This document shows, in pieces, positions 10,588 through 11,856 of a stretch of DNA of 11,856 nucleotides (positions within the stretch are counted from its first letter, which is position 1; each line of letters begins with the position of its first letter). The stretch lies in assembly GCA_964455095.1 (NCBI GenBank), contig CAYVUV010000412.1:1-11856 (forward strand), in the 5' to 3' direction. This DNA is from CAYVUV01 sp964455095. GTDB lineage: Bacteria > Desulfobacterota > Binatia > HRBIN30 > CADEER01. Position numbers and translations under genes: made by a program. The notes beneath the pieces are model-generated. The model did not search any database. It saw only the letters and a list, made by a program, of their open reading frames with translations, and was not told the origin of the DNA.

Positions 10588-11366
10588 TGAGCGATCAAGA
10601 TCTATTCGAGTTGGCCGGCCAGTCGTACCGCTCGCGCCTCATCGTCGGCACCGGCAAGTACCGCGACTTCGAGCAGACGCGCGCGGCGGTCGACGCGTCG
10701 GGTGCGGAGATCGTCACCGTCGCGGTGCGGCGCGTGAACATCACCGACAAGGACAAGGAAAACCTGCTCGACTATCTCGACCTGCGCCGCATCACCATCC
10801 TGCCCAACACCGCCGGCTGCTACACGGCGGCCGAGGCGATTCGCACCGCCCGCCTGGCGCGCGAGGCCGGCGTCGGCGCGCTGCTCAAGCTCGAGGTGAT
10901 CGGTGACGAGAAGACCTTGTTTCCCGACGTCGCGGCGACGATCGAAGCGGCGCGGGTGTTGGTGAAGGAAGGCTTCGTCGTGTTGCCCTACATCACCGAC
11001 GACCCGATCACCGCCAAGCGCCTGGAGGAGATCGGCTGCGCCGCCGTGATGCCGCTGGCGGCGCCGATCGGTTCCGGGCTCGGCATCCGCAACCCGTACA
11101 ACCTGCGCATCATCATCGAGCAGAGCCGCGTGCCGGTGCTGGTCGACGCGGGGGTCGGGACGGCGTCGGACGTCGCGCTGGCGATGGAGCTCGGCTGCGA
11201 TGCGGTGCTGCTCAACACGGCGATTGCCGGCGCCCGCGACCCGCTGCTGATGGCCGCGGCGATGCGCCTCGGCGTCGAAGCCGGCCGCAAAGCCTTCCGC
11301 GCCGGCCGCATCGCGCGCAAGCTCTACGCCACCGCTTCGAGCCCGATCGAAGGGATGCTCGGATAG
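10584..11366 (+). CDS. thiG: Thiazole synthase ThiG
   Basis: TIM-barrel enzyme that condenses 1-deoxy-xylulose 5-phosphate, dehydroglycine and the ThiS thiocarboxylate sulfur into the thiamine thiazole phosphate. The 260-residue length is typical. Landmarks are SRLIVGTGKY (17-26), ILPNTAGCYTAAEAIRTARL (72-91), the Schiff-base lysine in LLKLEVIGDEKTLFPD (K102), VLPYITDDP (133-141), GSGLGIRNPYNLRIIIEQ (163-180), PVLVDAGVGTASDVALAMEL (184-203) and the C-terminal ASSPIEGML. Two ATGs are possible: 10584, overlapping the thiS stop by 4 bases, or 10587, overlapping by 1 base as TGATG; they differ by one methionine. The next gene begins 10 bases after the TAG. All catalytic motifs are intact. Confidence 0.97.
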   Translation: MMSDQDLFELAGQSYRSRLIVGTGKYRDFEQTRAAVDASGAEIVTVAVRRVNITDKDKENLLDYLDLRRITILPNTAGCYTAAEAIRTARLAREAGVGALLKLEVIGDEKTLFPDVAATIEAARVLVKEGFVVLPYITDDPITAKRLEEIGCAAVMPLAAPIGSGLGIRNPYNLRIIIEQSRVPVLVDAGVGTASDVALAMELGCDAVLLNTAIAGARDPLLMAAAMRLGVEAGRKAFRAGRIARKLYATASSPIEGMLG

Positions 11367-11376
11367 AGGCCGCGCC

Positions 11377-11856
11377 CTGACCGTCGATCTCTCCCTCTAT
11401 CTGATCACCGACCGCCAGCAGACGCGCGGCCGCGCGTTGCTCGAGGTCGTCGCCGCGGCGCTGCGGGGCGGCGCCCGCGCGGTGCAATTGCGCGAGCCCG
11501 ACCTGACGGCGCGCGCGCTGCTCGAGCTGGCGCGCGCGCTGCGCGCGCTGACCGCACCGCATGGCGCGGTGCTGCTGATCAACGACCGCATCGACATCGC
11601 CCTGGCGTGCGATGCCGACGGCGTGCACCTGCCGGCGCGCTCGTTCGCGCCGCGCGACGCCCGCGCGCTGCTCGGCCCGCAGCGTGTGATCGGCGTCTCC
11701 GCGCATCATCCCGAGGAGGTCGCGGCGGCCGCCGCGGCGGGGGCTGACTTCGCCGTGCTCGGACCGATCTACGACACGCCGTCCAAGCGCGCTTACGGCG
11801 CGCCGCTCGGCCTGGCGCCGTTGACCGCCGCGTGCGCGGCCGTGCGCATGCCGGTG
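11377..11856 (+). CDS. thiE: ThiE/TenI family thiamine protein, apparent CTG start (3' end cut by window edge)
   Basis: Third gene of the thiamine operon; 160 residues are visible and the family runs to about 200-215. The phosphosynthase/tautomerase barrel is clear: LYLITDR (7-13), GGARAVQLREPDL (31-43), LLINDRIDIALACDADGVHL (66-85), VIGVSAHHPEEV (104-115), GADFAVLGPIYDTPSK (122-137). ThiE joins HMP pyrophosphate to thiazole phosphate; TenI aromatises thiazole phosphate. Two places depart from typical ThiE: the Lys after QLRE is Pro, and the GQxD segment after DGVHL reads PARS, closer to TenI. Between the in-frame stop at 11248-11250 and the first beta strand there is no ATG, GTG or TTG. CTG 11377 sits 7 bases after AGAGG (11365-11369), so I take it as the start; the next in-frame TTG, at 11437, would remove the first strand. 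Family is sure; ThiE versus TenI is open. Confidence 0.85.
   Translation, partial: MTVDLSLYLITDRQQTRGRALLEVVAAALRGGARAVQLREPDLTARALLELARALRALTAPHGAVLLINDRIDIALACDADGVHLPARSFAPRDARALLGPQRVIGVSAHHPEEVAAAAAAGADFAVLGPIYDTPSKRAYGAPLGLAPLTAACAAVRMPV

Overview
The window is GC-rich bacterial chromosome (roughly 70% GC by eye), densely packed with housekeeping genes and free of phage, plasmid, insertion-sequence or CRISPR features. The gene content and order (purH-purD-purE, a DUF1015 gene, thiS-thiG-thiE, long-form thyX, mprF) suggest a Gram-negative bacterium of the former Deltaproteobacteria or a related high-GC lineage such as Myxococcota, Desulfobacterota or Binatia. That placement is an inference from gene content and composition only; no rRNA or marker tree is available here.

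Layout, following transcription. A divergent intergenic region at 10203-10386 separates two operons. Leftward on the minus strand runs alr (alanine racemase), purH, purD, purE, a DUF1015 gene and a double-length thyX. Gaps are 22, 12, -4, 6 and 16 bases, so these six genes very probably form one transcript. Beyond thyX a 248-base spacer holds a GC-rich three-hairpin repeat element, one hairpin of which looks like a factor-independent terminator. Then comes mprF, also on the minus strand. Its reading frame runs off the left edge of the window with only its last residues missing.

Rightward on the plus strand run thiS, thiG and a thiE/tenI-family gene. thiS and thiG overlap, the third gene follows after 10 bases, and it is cut by the right edge. 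It has no ATG, GTG or TTG before its first core beta strand and appears to start at CTG.

How the genes work together. purD, purE and purH catalyse steps of de novo IMP synthesis, and thyX makes dTMP, so the leftward operon is largely about nucleotide supply, with a cell-wall gene (alr) at its head and the uncharacterised DUF1015 protein embedded in it. MprF modifies and flips phosphatidylglycerol in the inner membrane. ThiS and ThiG build the thiazole half of thiamine, and the third gene either couples it to the pyrimidine half (ThiE) or aromatises it (TenI).

I did not find a new defence or mobile system. The points most worth a second look are the tandem ThyX, whose two halves have lost complementary parts of the signature motif; the CTG start and unusual active site of the ThiE/TenI protein; the repeat element; and the DUF1015 gene locked into a purine/dTMP operon.
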